Assembly: GCA_036679405.1 (NCBI GenBank)
Contig: JAVBVZ010000005.1
Location: 1-64,000, forward strand
Length of the DNA stretch: 64,000 nt
Origin: JAEYKI01 sp036679405
GTDB lineage: Bacteria > Bacillota > Clostridia > Christensenellales > Christensenellaceae
Reading direction: 5' to 3'
This document shows positions 33,839 through 42,669 of the stretch, piece after piece. The translations under genes were made by a program, and so were the position numbers. How positions within the stretch are numbered: the first letter of the stretch is position 1; each line of letters opens with the position of its first letter. Below the pieces are notes generated by a model, which was not told where the DNA came from, searched no databases, and worked only from the letters and a program-made list of their open reading frames with translations.

Positions 33839-36550
33839 CTACTCTTTTCCATAATAGGCCTTCAGATATATCTCCTTGATTTCTTCTATTAACGGATACC
33901 GCGGGTTTGCGGTTGTGCACTGGTCTTCAAACGCACGGTAACAGAGCATCTCCAGATTGTCTAAAAACTCTTTTTCCCCAATTCCGCAATCCTTTATGGT
34001 CTGAGGCAGATTCAATTTGCGTGAAAGTTCGCGTAATGCCCTAACCAGGCCGGCCACGCTGGCGGCGGTATCTTTATCGCCCACACCCAAAAACCTTGCG
34101 ATTTTTGCATATTTTTTGTCCGCAATAAACTCTTCATATTTAGGGAATATCGGGAACTTTGTTGGGAGCTTGGCGTTATATTCTATTACATATGGCAGCA
34201 ATATCGCGTTTGCCCTTCCGTGCGGAATATGATATTGCCCTCCCAATTTATGCGCCATGGAATGATTGAGGCCCAAAAACGCATTGGTAAACGCCATCCC
34301 CGCAATACAGGAAGCATTATGCATGGCTTCTCTTGCACGGGCATTGGTGGCGCCTTCCGTATAGGCTTGGTATAAATTTTCAAACACAAGCTCACAGGCT
34401 TTCAGCGCAAGACCATCCGTATAGTCGGACGCCATAATGGATACATACGCTTCAATCGCATGTGTCAATACGTCCATCCCCGTATCTGCGGTAATACTCT
34501 TCGGCATCGTCATTGCAAACTGCGGGTCTATAATCGCAACAGTAGGCGTCAGCGCATAATCAGCCAGCGGATATTTCACATTCCCGCATTCCTTATCGGT
34601 AATGACCGAAAAACTGGTGACCTCGCTGCCCGTTCCGGAAGTCGTGGGAACGGCCACAAATTTCGTTTTTGCACCAAGTTTCGGAAATTTAAAGGCACGC
34701 TTGCGGATATCCATAAATTTTAGACGCAATCCGTCAAAAGCGGTTTCCGGGTGCTCATAAAAAAGCCACATTCCCTTAGCTGCGTCCATCGCGCTGCCGC
34801 CTCCCAACGCAATAATGACGTCCGGCTTAAATTCATCCATCATGTGGACGCCCCGCATAATCGTCTGCACGCTCGGATCCGGCTCTACTTCCGAAAAAAT
34901 TTCACTGTGGCAATACTCCTGGCGCTTACGCAAATAGTAGAGCACTTTGTCTACATACCCAAGCTTCTGCATCACTTCGTCGGTCACAATGAAGGCACGG
35001 GAAATCTCCGGCATTTTTTCCAGATATTCAATACACCCGTTTTCAAAATAGATACGCGGCGGCACTTTGAACCATTGCATGTTTACCCGGCGCTGCGCAA
35101 TCTTCTTTACATTGATCAAATTCACGGAGGAAACATTGGAGGTTGTGGAATTATGCCCGTACGAACCGCATCCCAATGTCAAAGAAGGTGTATTGGTGTT
35201 GTAAATGTCTCCAATGGCTCCCTGAGAAGAAGGCGAATTGACAATCACCCGGCCCACTTTCATCCGCTTACCGAATTCTTCAATGACCGTTTTATCCTCA
35301 CTGTGAATAACGGCCGAATGGCCCAGCCCACCCAGATGAATCATCTTTTCGGCAACCTGAAATCCTTCACGGCTGTTTTTCACGGTATAATAGGCCAGCA
35401 CGGGAGATAATTTTTCCATAGAAAGAGGATACTCGTACCCTACATCTTTAAGCGGCGCGATCAAAATCTTTGTATCTTCCGGCACTTCAATACCGGCCTG
35501 CTTCGCAATCCAGTAGGCCGGCTTTCCGACGACCGCAGGGTTCACCTGCCTTTTCTCCACTTTCATTACGAAATCGGATAACTGCTGTATTTCATCTTCC
35601 TTTACAAAGTAACAATGATTGTCTTCCAAAAACTTTCTGAATTCCCCGCTGATCTCATCGTCCACAATCACAGCTTGTTCGGAAGCACAGATCATTCCAT
35701 TATCAAACGTTTTGGAAATCATCAGGTCTGTCGCTGCCCGCCGCACATTTGCCGTTTTCTCTACATAGCACGGCACGTTTCCGGGGCCAACACCCAACGC
35801 CGGCTTTCCGGCGCTGTAAGCCGCACGGACCATCCCGGATCCCCCGGTCGCCAGGATAAGCGAAACACCGGGATGATTCATCAATTTATTGGTCGCTTCT
35901 ATGGAAGGCGTCTTGATCCACTGTATGGCATTTTTAGGCGCTCCCGCGGCAACGGCAGCACGCAGCAATATCTGCGCCGCATAAGCGGAACAGTTCTGTG
36001 CAGAAGGATGAAAGGCAAATATGATGGGGTTACGGGTCTTCGCACAGATAATTGCCTTAAACATAGCCGTAGAAGTGGGATTGGTTACCGGCGTCACGCC
36101 CGCAACCACGCCTACCGGCTCTGCAACGCTTTCATACCCTTCCTGTTCATTTTCTTCTACTATACCCGCCGTCTTCTGGTCTTTAATGGAATGCCAGATG
36201 TATTCGGTTGCAAAGATATTTTTAATTACCTTGTCCTCAAAGACACCTCGTCCGGTCTCTTCCACCGCCATCAGTGCGATCTCCATATGGTTATCCAATC
36301 CTGCTAGAGCCATCGCATGCACAATATTATCCACCTGCTGCTGATCCATTTCCATGTACTGTGCAAGCGCCTCGTTCGCATTGGCGACCAGCGTATTTAT
36401 CATTTCATCAACATTGACTTCTTTTTCGGACTGCTTTTTTTCCCTCATGGAAGCCAGGACTTCCCTAACCTGCGCCGCAGCTGTCTCCGCCCGCGCCGAC
36501 TTCATTGCTTCTTTTTCGCTCACAAGAGCCTGATTTCTTGCCCGTGCCAT
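33839..36550 (-). CDS. adhE: Bifunctional acetaldehyde-CoA / alcohol dehydrogenase AdhE
   Basis: A 903-residue fusion enzyme that reduces acetyl-CoA to acetaldehyde and then ethanol, regenerating NAD+ in fermentation. The N-terminal aldehyde dehydrogenase (about 25-450) has the catalytic cysteine in NGMICASEQ. The C-terminal iron alcohol dehydrogenase (about 480-900) has GGGSAMDAAKG for NAD and the metal histidines in HAIEAY, LNHSMAHKLGG and IPHGRAN. Length and linker are normal. AAGGAGG precedes the ATG, and two Rex-like boxes lie in the promoter region. Confidence 0.96.
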   Translation of the reverse strand: MARARNQALVSEKEAMKSARAETAAAQVREVLASMREKKQSEKEVNVDEMINTLVANANEALAQYMEMDQQQVDNIVHAMALAGLDNHMEIALMAVEETGRGVFEDKVIKNIFATEYIWHSIKDQKTAGIVEENEQEGYESVAEPVGVVAGVTPVTNPTSTAMFKAIICAKTRNPIIFAFHPSAQNCSAYAAQILLRAAVAAGAPKNAIQWIKTPSIEATNKLMNHPGVSLILATGGSGMVRAAYSAGKPALGVGPGNVPCYVEKTANVRRAATDLMISKTFDNGMICASEQAVIVDDEISGEFRKFLEDNHCYFVKEDEIQQLSDFVMKVEKRQVNPAVVGKPAYWIAKQAGIEVPEDTKILIAPLKDVGYEYPLSMEKLSPVLAYYTVKNSREGFQVAEKMIHLGGLGHSAVIHSEDKTVIEEFGKRMKVGRVIVNSPSSQGAIGDIYNTNTPSLTLGCGSYGHNSTTSNVSSVNLINVKKIAQRRVNMQWFKVPPRIYFENGCIEYLEKMPEISRAFIVTDEVMQKLGYVDKVLYYLRKRQEYCHSEIFSEVEPDPSVQTIMRGVHMMDEFKPDVIIALGGGSAMDAAKGMWLFYEHPETAFDGLRLKFMDIRKRAFKFPKLGAKTKFVAVPTTSGTGSEVTSFSVITDKECGNVKYPLADYALTPTVAIIDPQFAMTMPKSITADTGMDVLTHAIEAYVSIMASDYTDGLALKACELVFENLYQAYTEGATNARAREAMHNASCIAGMAFTNAFLGLNHSMAHKLGGQYHIPHGRANAILLPYVIEYNAKLPTKFPIFPKYEEFIADKKYAKIARFLGVGDKDTAASVAGLVRALRELSRKLNLPQTIKDCGIGEKEFLDNLEMLCYRAFEDQCTTANPRYPLIEEIKEIYLKAYYGKE

Positions 36551-36635
36551 TTGTTGTGCCTCCTTATAAAATAAAAATTTATCTCAGCCACTCGATATAT
36601 TGTTATTTTTTTAACTATATATCGTTTTTTACGGC

Positions 36636-36686
36636 TTGTTCATTTATTCACAATATAATTATGCTCATTTGTGAATTATTTGTCAA
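36636..36686 (-). promoter_or_regulatory. adhE promoter with two Rex-like operators
   Basis: On the minus strand TTGACA (36681-36686) and CATAAT (36658-36663) are 17 bases apart. The -35 is embedded in TTGACAAATAATTCACAA (36669-36686), which matches the Rex consensus TTGTGAAnnnnTTCACAA at all but two fixed positions. A second site, TTGTGAATAAATGAACAA (36636-36653), lies just downstream of the -10. Rex repression of adhE when NADH is low is well established in Clostridia. Confidence 0.7.
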
Positions 36687-37007
36687 TATTTCAGGTATGC
36701 ATATATATTGATATTTCCATTGAAAGCACCCATTTTTATCACAATATCTTTTATTATCTAAATCTTTCATCAATTTTCGCAGTTTTTCATATTCGTTTTT
36801 ATAGCGGCAATAAAAATGCTGCCCCGTCTCATTCTCTGCTTCATTTCCAAATAATATTAAAAGAATGCAAAAAAACGCTTTAAATCTATTTTGTTTTTTC
36901 AAGGGAACCAAAATATTTTATTAAAGTTCAGAAAAAAATCACATAGGCAACATAAATAAATATTATTATTACAAACGGAATTTATGTGTAATTGGAGAAT
37001 TTTGAGC
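36687..37007. other. AT-rich intergenic region upstream of the NlpC/P60 gene
   Basis: About 320 very AT-rich bases lie between the adhE promoter and the NlpC/P60 start. No open frame with a ribosome site and no clear RNA structure was seen. It must hold the promoter of the rightward gene, but no convincing -35/-10 pair stands out. Confidence 0.5.
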
Positions 37008-37781
37008 ATGAAGAAAAAAATCAACAGATTTGTCGGGATTATGATATTCGCTTTTTTTATGGTTTCATTTATTCCCTCAGCCTTTGCGGCAGAGGATACG
37101 TCCGCACCTACTGCGCTTTCTTTCTCCCCGGAAACCGGCACGGTTGTGCAAACAGACAGTTTTACAGTCACGGCATACGGCGTCAGCGATCCGTCCGGCA
37201 TAAAAGCCGTTACTTTTTCCATATCCAATACGGATGACAGCTTATTAAACCAAGTGGAATACAACGCTGTCAGCATGGGAAACAACGCATGGTCCCGCGA
37301 TATTGACCTCAGTGATTTCGCAAATGAACCGGGCACTTACGTTATCGACATTTGGGGCCGCGACAATAACGACAACAAGGCTCTGATGGGCTCTATAACC
37401 GTTAATATACCCACGGCAGCCTCTGAAAAGATTGAAGCTTTTATCAATGCCGCCACCGCGCAGCTTGGGAAATCATATGAATTGGGCGGAAAAGGCCCGG
37501 ATGTATTTGACTGCTCCGGCCTGGTCTTTTATGCCCTTAACACCAGCGACTATCCAATAGACTATATGACCTCCTCCGAATGGGCTGTCAGCAGTTATAC
37601 AGTCGTCGGAGCCGATGATTTACAGCGGGGAGATATCTTATGTTTTGAAGGACATGTGGGTATCTATTTAGGAGACGATTCCATGATTGAAGCCAACGGC
37701 ACAGTAAGAATACGGGATGACCTTTTAAACAGCGATTACTTTGCAAATAATTTTATTTGTGCGCGCAGGGTATTTGAATAA
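37008..37781 (+). CDS. Secreted NlpC/P60 (C40) cell-wall peptidase
   Basis: A 257-residue exported protein. A signal peptide (1-27, ending in SAFAA), a beta-sandwich Ig-like domain of about 95 residues and a C-terminal NlpC/P60 domain follow in order. Catalytic Cys169 sits in DVFDCSGLV and His216 in GHVGIYLGD, so it should cleave peptide stems of peptidoglycan. No LysM, SH3 or other wall anchor is present, which is unusual; the Ig-like domain may serve. The ATG at 37008 follows TGGAG. It stands alone on the plus strand. Confidence 0.85.
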   Translation: MKKKINRFVGIMIFAFFMVSFIPSAFAAEDTSAPTALSFSPETGTVVQTDSFTVTAYGVSDPSGIKAVTFSISNTDDSLLNQVEYNAVSMGNNAWSRDIDLSDFANEPGTYVIDIWGRDNNDNKALMGSITVNIPTAASEKIEAFINAATAQLGKSYELGGKGPDVFDCSGLVFYALNTSDYPIDYMTSSEWAVSSYTVVGADDLQRGDILCFEGHVGIYLGDDSMIEANGTVRIRDDLLNSDYFANNFICARRVFE

Positions 37782-37813
37782 AATATGCTTGCCAAGATAA
37801 AAATTATTATAAA

Positions 37814-37836
37814 GAAAAAAACGCGCCTTTGGCGCT
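37814..37836 (-). terminator. Second terminator behind the NTF2-like gene
   Basis: GCGCC and GGCGC around a three-base loop are followed on the minus strand by a run of seven Ts. It would also catch transcripts entering the NlpC/P60 gene antisense. Confidence 0.55.
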
Positions 37837-37912
37837 GTTCACAAGGTATCTTCCGGTTCATACGATGCCGTCATGCATCCTAATTTTTCCTCCCCCAATC
37901 CCTCTTCCCACT

Positions 37913-37936
37913 AAAAAAAGCCTGCTTTGCAGGCTC
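37913..37936 (-). terminator. Terminator after the NTF2-like gene
   Basis: GCCTGC and GCAGGC (plus flanking A/T pairs) form a tight hairpin followed on the minus strand by seven Ts. Confidence 0.75.
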
Positions 37937-37960
37937 AAGTTCAATCAAACCATCGCTCCC

Positions 37961-38314
37961 CTATTCTACGGGCAGATTGTGCTGTTTTAGAAATGTCAGC
38001 CTGTCCCAATATCCTCTCTGAAAAACAATTTTACCGTCCGGGATGTGGAAAAAGCCGCAGCCCCTTAGTCCCAGCGGGTCTCTCCATTCCATGATTGCCC
38101 AGTCTCCATCTTCAAAGATATTCTCAACAATGCATACCATTTTTGCATGGGCAAACTCCGCAGCAAAAAAATCACGGATTGCTTTTTTGCCCACAAAAGG
38201 ATCGCTTACCACCTGATGGTTCACTGCGTCTTGATCATATAAATCCGCAAGCGCATCGGCATCCGCCGCATTGAACGCATCTACAAACTTCATAAGAACT
38301 TCTTTGGGACGCAT
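37961..38314 (-). CDS. SnoaL/NTF2-like protein
   Basis: A 117-residue protein of the nuclear transport factor 2-like fold (SnoaL-like). It starts with the typical helix VLMKFVDAFNAADADALADLYDQDAV, and a conical beta-barrel follows. The pocket can bind small hydrophobic ligands, and members serve as isomerases, cyclases or plain binding proteins; nothing here identifies the ligand. AAGGAG precedes the ATG. It lies 45 bases downstream of nadC and may be read from that operon. Confidence 0.75.
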   Translation of the reverse strand: MRPKEVLMKFVDAFNAADADALADLYDQDAVNHQVVSDPFVGKKAIRDFFAAEFAHAKMVCIVENIFEDGDWAIMEWRDPLGLRGCGFFHIPDGKIVFQRGYWDRLTFLKQHNLPVE

Positions 38315-38359
38315 GACCTTCTCCTTTTATTACCACGATTTGCCTCTTTGATTCCCGCT

Positions 38360-39193
38360 TTAGTCAAATTTCAGGCTGATATCGGCAGATTTGACGGTAT
38401 GCGTAAGCGCTCCAATGGATATGATGTCCACGCCGGTATCCGCAATCTCTTTCAAATCTTTTTCACCCATATTTCCCGAGGCCTCTACCAAAGCACGCCC
38501 GCGAATCAAAGCTACAGCCTTTTTCATATCTTCTGCCGACATGTTATCCAGCATAATGATATCGGCACGGCATTCAAGTGCCTCTTCGATCATCGCAAAA
38601 TCTTCAACTTCCACTTCAATTTTCAATGTATGCGGAATTGTCTGCCGCGCCGCCTGGACCGCCGCACTTATTCCGCCGGCTGCGCAGATATGATTATCCT
38701 TTATCAGCACCCCGTCTGCTAAATTATAGCGATGATTTTTCCCACCGCCCGTTCTAACTGCATATTTCTCTAAAACCCTAAGGCCCGGCGTTGTTTTTCT
38801 GGTATCGGTGATCTGGGCTTTACTGCCCTGCACCTGGTGGACGCACTCCCGTGTTCGGGCCGCAATACCCGACATACGCTGAAGAAAATTCAGGGCAACC
38901 CTTTCGCCCGCCAACACTGATCTGGCGTTCCCGCTAATCTCTGCAATCACATCTCCCGGTTCCACATTGCTTCCTTCTTTGTGCAAAATATCCATCTTCA
39001 CTTCAGGGTCAAGCAAAGCAAAAACCCTCTTTGCAATTTCAATTCCGCAAACAACTGTTTTCTCTTTTGCCAAAAAGCGTCCGCTTATCTGCCGGTCCGG
39101 CGGGATGGTAGAATTTGCCGTAATGTCACCCCAGGCAACGTCTTCTTCCAGTGCGTTTTTGATAATAGCATCTATAGCCATATACTCCAACAT
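38360..39193 (-). CDS. nadC: Nicotinate-nucleotide pyrophosphorylase (carboxylating)
   Basis: A 277-residue quinolinate phosphoribosyltransferase, which converts quinolinate and PRPP to nicotinate mononucleotide for NAD synthesis. RKTTPGLRVLEKYAVRTGGG and the following HRYNLADGVLIKDNH are the family's substrate and PRPP-binding stretches. It follows nadB by eight bases. nadA, the usual third gene of the operon, is not adjacent and not elsewhere in the window. Confidence 0.95.
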   Translation of the reverse strand: MLEYMAIDAIIKNALEEDVAWGDITANSTIPPDRQISGRFLAKEKTVVCGIEIAKRVFALLDPEVKMDILHKEGSNVEPGDVIAEISGNARSVLAGERVALNFLQRMSGIAARTRECVHQVQGSKAQITDTRKTTPGLRVLEKYAVRTGGGKNHRYNLADGVLIKDNHICAAGGISAAVQAARQTIPHTLKIEVEVEDFAMIEEALECRADIIMLDNMSAEDMKKAVALIRGRALVEASGNMGEKDLKEIADTGVDIISIGALTHTVKSADISLKFD

Positions 39194-39201
39194 ATTTTCA
39201 C

Positions 39202-40743
39202 CTACTTTTCTTCGTCACTCCTGAAATGGGCCCCCACGCTCTTTTTTCTTGCCATAGCCGCATTTAATATCTGGAGCCCTACCGTAGCCATATTCAGCGT
39301 CTCTACCTGTATACGTTTTTTAAGATTCATTTGTTTAAGCTGATCGTAATACCCGCCAATCAATTCGATAGCCTCTTCCATTTTCTCCCGGTTGCGTATA
39401 ATGCCGCCTTTTTTTGTCATATTCCGGCGGATATGCGTACGGCTGGCATCAAAATCGAATTCCTTTTCTTCTTTACAGCCGGCCGGCATCTCCGGATTCT
39501 TTCTTTCCGCAACTGCATGGTTGTTGATATCCTGTGCACAGCGGTTTCCAAACACCAGGCATTCCAACAAAGAGTTGCTGGCCAGGCGGTTTGCACCATG
39601 CACGCCGCTGCAGGAAGATTCACCGCAGGCATAAAGGCCTTCTACCGTGGATCTTCCCCAAAGATCGGTTTTTATGCCGCCCATAAAATAGTGCTGGACC
39701 GGAATGACCGGGATCCAGTTTACGGCAATATCGATTCCGCGTTTCATGCATTCTTCATAAATAACCGGGAAACGTTTACTCAAAAATTCTCTTGATCTGG
39801 ATGTGATATCCAAATAAACGTTCGGCAGGTCGTACCTGTGCATCTGCTCGGAAATCGCCCGTGTAACAATATCGCGGGGCGCCAGATCAGCCATTGGATG
39901 CACATCTTTCATAAACGCTTCCCACTTCCGGTTACGCAGGACCGCGCCCTCTCCCCTCAGTGCTTCGGAAATCAGAAAATACCGCATATTCGCATCCGGA
40001 TGAATCAATGCTGTCGGATGAAATTGAACAAATTCCATATTCTTAAGCTCTGCGCCTGCGCGCAGCGCGCATGCAATACCGTCCCCGGTTGCACAATTGG
40101 AGTTCGTACTGCTTCTGAAAACACGCCCGATCCCTCCGGTTGCCGTTACACAATAAGAGGTGCGTATGAGTACGTTGTTTCCGCAGTCATCCTGTCCTAA
40201 AACGCCGGATACCGCTCCGTTTTTATCGGTTAAAATATCAAAAACCGTCATACCGTTCAGCACGGTTATATTGTCACGCCGGCAGACTTCCTGGGCAAGC
40301 GTAGTCGTCAGGTGCAAACCGGTTGCGTCGCCGCCGCAATGAACAATTCGGTTCACACGATGCGCTCCCTCCCTCGACACAACAATATCTCCGCATGCAT
40401 CGCGGTCAAAAGGCACGCCCATATCAATCAGTTTCTTGATTTCGGCCGGTCCCTCATGTACCAGCACCCGAACTGCATCTTCGTCACACAAACCGGCGCC
40501 CGCAATGAGCGTATCTTCAACGTGATGCTCATATGTATCCTCTTTAAGCACGACAGCCGCAATACCGCCCTGCGCATACATGGAATTTGATTCCTCAAGC
40601 CCTCTTTTATTCAAAACGGCAACCGACAAACGCCTGTCCAGATTAAGCGCCGTATACAGGCCGGCCGCTCCCGCACCGAACACAACCACATCAAAATCCA
40701 TTGTTTCTTGTATCTCTGTTGCAGCAACCGCATATTCTCTCAT
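39202..40743 (-). CDS. nadB: L-aspartate oxidase
   Basis: A 513-residue FAD enzyme making iminoaspartate for quinolinate synthesis. The N-terminal dinucleotide fold VVVFGAGAAGLYTALNL, the SMYAQGGIAAV segment and the HPTAL and EALRGEGAVLRN motifs distinguish it from fumarate reductase subunits. The C-terminal helical domain is complete. The open frame extends 51 codons upstream, but the ATG at 40743 has AGGAG eight bases before it. In an anaerobe fumarate probably serves as electron acceptor. Confidence 0.93.
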   Translation of the reverse strand: MREYAVAATEIQETMDFDVVVFGAGAAGLYTALNLDRRLSVAVLNKRGLEESNSMYAQGGIAAVVLKEDTYEHHVEDTLIAGAGLCDEDAVRVLVHEGPAEIKKLIDMGVPFDRDACGDIVVSREGAHRVNRIVHCGGDATGLHLTTTLAQEVCRRDNITVLNGMTVFDILTDKNGAVSGVLGQDDCGNNVLIRTSYCVTATGGIGRVFRSSTNSNCATGDGIACALRAGAELKNMEFVQFHPTALIHPDANMRYFLISEALRGEGAVLRNRKWEAFMKDVHPMADLAPRDIVTRAISEQMHRYDLPNVYLDITSRSREFLSKRFPVIYEECMKRGIDIAVNWIPVIPVQHYFMGGIKTDLWGRSTVEGLYACGESSCSGVHGANRLASNSLLECLVFGNRCAQDINNHAVAERKNPEMPAGCKEEKEFDFDASRTHIRRNMTKKGGIIRNREKMEEAIELIGGYYDQLKQMNLKKRIQVETLNMATVGLQILNAAMARKKSVGAHFRSDEEK

Positions 40744-40866
40744 TACGTCATCTCCTGTTTCAACAGTCATTTGAGTTATCATACCACATTCACCACAAAA
40801 ACAAAATATGTTTGATATTTTTTTCACCGTTATATCTTGTTTTAAAAACGCACAATAAAATGCCAA

Positions 40867-40900
40867 ACAAAAAGGGCATGCCTTCTTAAAAAGCATGCCC
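40867..40900 (-). terminator. Terminator between the lipoprotein gene and nadB
   Basis: GGGCATGC and GCATGCCC pair across an AT-rich loop and are followed on the minus strand by a T-run. Confidence 0.75.
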
Positions 40901-40913
40901 GCACATCCGTTTA

Positions 40914-41282
40914 TCAGCCGCTTAAGATGCGTATCAGAGAAGCCCTCGCCTGAACAGGATAAGATTCTGCCACCGGTCCGGTTGTTTCCACTTCTATCAG
41001 CACGCCCTCCTGCAACTGATCCGTATCTGCCTGTATCCCGTTTTTCAAAACGGCGGTTTCGCCATCCACCGTTACCCTTGCTTTGTCATATTCGGTATCT
41101 TCCTGCGTTTCACCTTCTACCAGCAAGGAAAGCGTTCCGTCCGGATTTTCACTGCGCGTGGTAATCTCGCCCCGCACGGCAATCTTTCCGTCCTTATCCT
41201 GTGGCTCCTGAACATTTTGTGTTCCGCAGGCACTCAAAACGGCAGCCGCCAATATTAAGACAACCGCAATCAGCCTTTTCAC
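40914..41282 (-). CDS. Small lipoprotein, DUF3221/YobA-like
   Basis: A 122-residue protein with a lipoprotein signal (basic start, hydrophobic core, lipobox LSAC), so it is anchored outside the membrane. The mature part is a small beta-rich domain ending in ESYPVQARASLIRIL, a pattern I associate with DUF3221/YobA-like OB-fold proteins. Function unknown. A GTG at 41282 is chosen because GGAGGAGG lies seven bases upstream and the signal peptide then begins at once. It follows the HD-domain gene by 36 bases. Confidence 0.65.
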   Translation of the reverse strand: MKRLIAVVLILAAAVLSACGTQNVQEPQDKDGKIAVRGEITTRSENPDGTLSLLVEGETQEDTEYDKARVTVDGETAVLKNGIQADTDQLQEGVLIEVETTGPVAESYPVQARASLIRILSG

Positions 41283-41318
41283 AACCCATCCTCCTCCATG
41301 CCTTCCGGCCACAGTCCT

Positions 41319-42590
41319 TTAGCTGTTTTTGTCAATTTCACGTATGATATTATATTTTCTTTCCGCTTCACTCTGAGCCGCTTCCCTTGCTGCATTCAGT
41401 TCTTCAAAATTACCCAGCAGCAGTCCGCTAACATATCCGCATAATCCGCCGTTTTTCACCATATCCCGGATCACCTTTTTCGCTTTTTCATTGTCCATCC
41501 CTTTTCGGTAAGGACGGTCTTCGGTAATCGCCGTAGAAACATCGGCTACCGCCATGATCCTTGAGCCCAACGGAATATCTTCCGCCTTCAAGTGGAAGGG
41601 ATATCCCCGTCCATCCAGCCGTTCGTGATGATAGGCAGCCCAGGCATTCATGTCGCCCTGCTTGTCAATAACCTGCAAAGTGCGGTAAGTATAAAAAGTA
41701 TGGCTGCGGATTGCGTTGAATTCATTTTTGTCAAGCGGTCCCGTCTTTTCCAAAATATCATTGCTGACCGCCAGCTTCCCAAGATCATGCAGATAACCTG
41801 CAATCAGCATCATTTTGCATTCATTTTCAGAAAACCCGGCAAGTTCGGCCAGCCGAACGGCAATTGCAGCCACACCGCTGGAATGCGTGGTGGTAAACGG
41901 GCTTTTAAAATCAATCACGTTCGACAGCATCTGTGTAAGCGCAATCGATTCGTCTATATCAAGTTCCAAGGTATCAAAATTCATCATCTGGGGCATCAGG
42001 GTCAAAAGCGGTTCATAAACAAGATCCAGCCATATATATTCATGCATGCTGATGTTTAAAAAAGCATCCATGATTTCGGGCGCAAAAAGTTTCCCCCGCC
42101 CTTCGAGCACATGATCGGTCACGGTTTTCATCTGTCCTATTGTATCGAGATCCGGTTTCAACTGCACGGCAATCCGGTCCGCCAGATGAAGGATATGGCT
42201 TTCCAGCGGCACTTCCATTCCTCTGAAAAATCTGCCTTCCCCTTCTTCCCAGGGCACATGATGAAAACGTATCATCCGGGCGATCCCGCTGATCGGCTCA
42301 AAATTCTCCAGCAAGGCGGCGCCCACAAAAGCATGTTTATGAATGCCTTTCATATCTTCGTTATCAATGATCTCCAGCTTTTCCTCCATAGAAAAAGCCC
42401 CCACGTCATGGAGCAGGCCCGCCAGCAGTACTTCCCGCTGTACATTTTTCTCAAGGCACATGCTTTCCGCAATCCGGTAACTCAAATAGGCGACCTGCCG
42501 GTGATGGTTTGTGATTTCGCTGTTGATCATATCCCCGATATTTGTCAGGCAGTAAAACAGGTCGAACATGTTGATGAAATTCTCTTTCAT
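41319..42590 (-). CDS. Double-HD phosphohydrolase with HD-GYP domain
   Basis: A 423-residue soluble protein with two HD-superfamily domains. The first (about 25-130) has HHRQVAYLS and LLHDVGA. The second (about 225-400) has THSSGVAA, GYLHDLGKL and HHERLDGRGYP, the last being the full HD-GYP signature of cyclic-di-GMP phosphodiesterases. No receiver or membrane domain is attached, so input must come from the first HD domain or the region between. Cyclic dinucleotide turnover is likely by family; the actual substrate is unproven. Confidence 0.82.
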   Translation of the reverse strand: MKENFINMFDLFYCLTNIGDMINSEITNHHRQVAYLSYRIAESMCLEKNVQREVLLAGLLHDVGAFSMEEKLEIIDNEDMKGIHKHAFVGAALLENFEPISGIARMIRFHHVPWEEGEGRFFRGMEVPLESHILHLADRIAVQLKPDLDTIGQMKTVTDHVLEGRGKLFAPEIMDAFLNISMHEYIWLDLVYEPLLTLMPQMMNFDTLELDIDESIALTQMLSNVIDFKSPFTTTHSSGVAAIAVRLAELAGFSENECKMMLIAGYLHDLGKLAVSNDILEKTGPLDKNEFNAIRSHTFYTYRTLQVIDKQGDMNAWAAYHHERLDGRGYPFHLKAEDIPLGSRIMAVADVSTAITEDRPYRKGMDNEKAKKVIRDMVKNGGLCGYVSGLLLGNFEELNAAREAAQSEAERKYNIIREIDKNS

Positions 42591-42669
42591 TGCATTTCCT
42601 CCATATCCATGGCTTTGTAATACTATTGTCTGGTCTCAACGGATCTTGACCCGGTCTGTCTTTTCAGGA

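Noticed and set aside
35615..36307. 230-codon plus-strand frame inside adhE
   Set aside because: Antisense to AdhE, Arg/His-rich, without ribosome site or family resemblance.
36899..37336. 145-codon minus-strand frame across the NlpC/P60 start
   Set aside because: It overlaps the signal peptide and Ig-like domain of the plus-strand gene and has no start signals.
38360..40743. nadBC taken as a succinate dehydrogenase/fumarate reductase locus
   Set aside because: The flavoprotein has L-aspartate oxidase motifs, and the neighbour is NadC rather than an iron-sulfur subunit.
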